From: Bacteroidales bacterium
GTDB lineage: Bacteria > Bacteroidota > Bacteroidia > Bacteroidales > UBA3663
Reading direction: 5' to 3'
Length of the DNA stretch: 6,468 nucleotides
Assembly (NCBI GenBank): GCA_004557315.1
Contig: SFEH01000178.1
Span: 1-6,468, forward strand
Under the pieces are notes generated by a model. It did no database searches. It had not been told where the DNA came from and was given only the letters and a program-made list of their open reading frames with translations. The position numbers and the translations under genes were made by a program. Below, piece by piece: positions 5,605-6,468 of this stretch; the first letter of the stretch is position 1, and each line of letters opens with the position of its first letter.

Positions 5605-6468
5605 ATGATACACGATCTTGGCATAATAATGCTGACAGCAGGCATTGTCAGTATTCTGTTTAAGTTCCTGAAACAACCTGTCGTACTCGGATACCTGGTA
5701 GCGGGTTTGTTGGTCGGGCCATATGTCTGCGGCACGGCATGGATCAACGACATTGAGAGTGCAGAGCATTGGGCCGAGATCGGTATGATCTTCCTCCTTT
5801 TCTCGATGGGCTTGGAGTTCTCGTTCAAGAAGCTGCTGCAGGTGGGATCGACTGCCATTGTGGGCTGTCTTACCATCGTGATAGGCATGATGACGATGGG
5901 CTTCCTTGCCGGACGACTCTTGGGATTCAACGAGATGAACGCGCTGTTCCTTGGCGGAATGCTCTGTATGTCATCGACCACCATTGTGTTCAAGGCACTC
6001 GATGACATGGGTTTGCGACAACAGAAGTTTGCGGGCATCTCGCTCGGCATTCTCGTGGTAGAGGATCTCTTTGCCGTGGTGCTCATGGTGCTGTTGGCTT
6101 CGGTGGCAGTCAAGCAGAGCTTCGAAGGAGGCGAGATGGCTTGGCAGTTGGGCAAGCTCGTGGCTTATCTGATACTGTGGTTTGTGGCTGGCATCATGAT
6201 CATCCCGACATTGTTCAGGCTGTGCCGCCGCGCGGCATTGGGAGCCTTCGTCATGGGTAGCATCCTTGCCGAAACCCTTGAGGCGGAGCGCGTGGAGCGA
6301 CTCATGAGCCCGATCAAGAACATGTTCGGTGCCATCTTCTTCACTTCAGTGGGTATGATGATCGACCCTGCATTGCTCGGCAAATACTGGCTGCCAATCA
6401 CCGTGATCAGCCTCTTGGTGATCTTCGGACAGATCATCTTCGCCTCGCTCGGTGTGCTCCTTTCTGGA
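5605..6468 (+). CDS. CPA2-family cation:proton antiporter (KefB/RosB-like), 3'-partial, with an apparent in-frame internal deletion
   Basis: 288 codons are visible and the frame is still open at the window edge. The start at 5605 gives MIHDLGIIMLTAG, a typical first helix, 24 nt after lon. The protein is an inner-membrane Na+(K+)/H+ exchanger by family. Hydrophobic helices lie at about 5-21, 26-43, 56-72 (FLLFSMGLEFS at its end), 81-104, 113-132 (SSTTIVFKAL), 143-169 with the Glu153-Asp154 pair in VVEDLFAVV, and 181-204 (IIPTLFRL). Right after CRR (207-209) the sequence jumps to ALGAFVMGSILAETLEAER (211-229) and FGAIFFTSVGMMIDP. In family members a conserved loop and a helix of the type ETLLIVSLGLC intervene, and I see neither. 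The loss is in frame but would remove one membrane crossing and upset topology. Any C-terminal TrkA/RCK domain would lie beyond the window. Confidence 0.87.
   Translation, partial: MIHDLGIIMLTAGIVSILFKFLKQPVVLGYLVAGLLVGPYVCGTAWINDIESAEHWAEIGMIFLLFSMGLEFSFKKLLQVGSTAIVGCLTIVIGMMTMGFLAGRLLGFNEMNALFLGGMLCMSSTTIVFKALDDMGLRQQKFAGISLGILVVEDLFAVVLMVLLASVAVKQSFEGGEMAWQLGKLVAYLILWFVAGIMIIPTLFRLCRRAALGAFVMGSILAETLEAERVERLMSPIKNMFGAIFFTSVGMMIDPALLGKYWLPITVISLLVIFGQIIFASLGVLLSG

Noticed and set aside
3820..5769. 649-aa open frame on the - strand opposite lon
   Set aside because: It lies antisense to a complete, motif-perfect lon and runs on into the start of the antiporter. Its translation is a low-complexity-like mix rich in L, H, C and V with no recognisable domain. 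It reflects codon usage in lon that avoids stops in the antisense frame.
1..6468. CRISPR array, insertion sequence, tRNA or riboswitch
   Set aside because: I saw no regularly spaced repeats, no transposase or terminal inverted repeats, no cloverleaf-like stretch, and no intergenic gap longer than about 100 bp that could hold a structured leader.

Overview
The window looks like chromosomal DNA of a Bacteroidota bacterium, most likely Bacteroidales (Prevotella-like or a related gut or rumen lineage). Two kinds of evidence support this. The lon/trmN6 intergenic region carries two perfect copies of the Bacteroidetes promoter pattern TTTG-N19-TAnnTTTG. The gene content (M15 lysin-like peptidase, GH30 lipoprotein, Lon of the Bacteroidetes type, CPA2 antiporter) also fits. 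Coding DNA is GC-balanced and intergenic DNA is AT-rich. I cannot name a species.

Layout. (1) 1-330, + strand: the remnant of an M15-family peptidase, cut by the window's left edge and broken by an internal deletion plus frameshift. A strong 12-bp-stem terminator follows at 347-385. (2) 402-3115, - strand: a three-gene cluster read right to left. It holds trmN6-like tRNA methyltransferase (broken by a small deletion/frameshift), a CYTH-domain triphosphate tunnel metalloenzyme, and a GH30 glycoside hydrolase lipoprotein. The last two are 11 nt apart, and I see no promoter inside the cluster. (3) 3116-3213: a 98-bp divergent control region in which the - strand promoter (trmN6) and the + strand promoter (lon) physically interleave. 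(4) 3214-6468, + strand: an intact Lon protease and, 24 nt downstream, a CPA2-type cation:proton antiporter that runs off the right edge and appears to lack one membrane helix.

How the genes relate: lon and the antiporter probably form one stress/homeostasis transcript. The divergent cluster mixes tRNA modification, a (poly)phosphate-type enzyme and a secreted glycosidase. I see no SusC/SusD partner, so the GH30 gene is not in an evident polysaccharide utilisation locus here.

The most unusual property is that three of the six genes (M15 peptidase, trmN6, antiporter) have short internal segments missing from otherwise well-conserved proteins, while lon, the CYTH gene and GH30 look complete. 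GH30 instead carries an 18-bp perfect in-frame tandem duplication. Whether this is real gene decay, strain-level variation or an assembly/consensus artefact cannot be decided from the sequence alone. I did not find a CRISPR array, an insertion sequence, a tRNA/rRNA gene or a convincing new multi-gene system.
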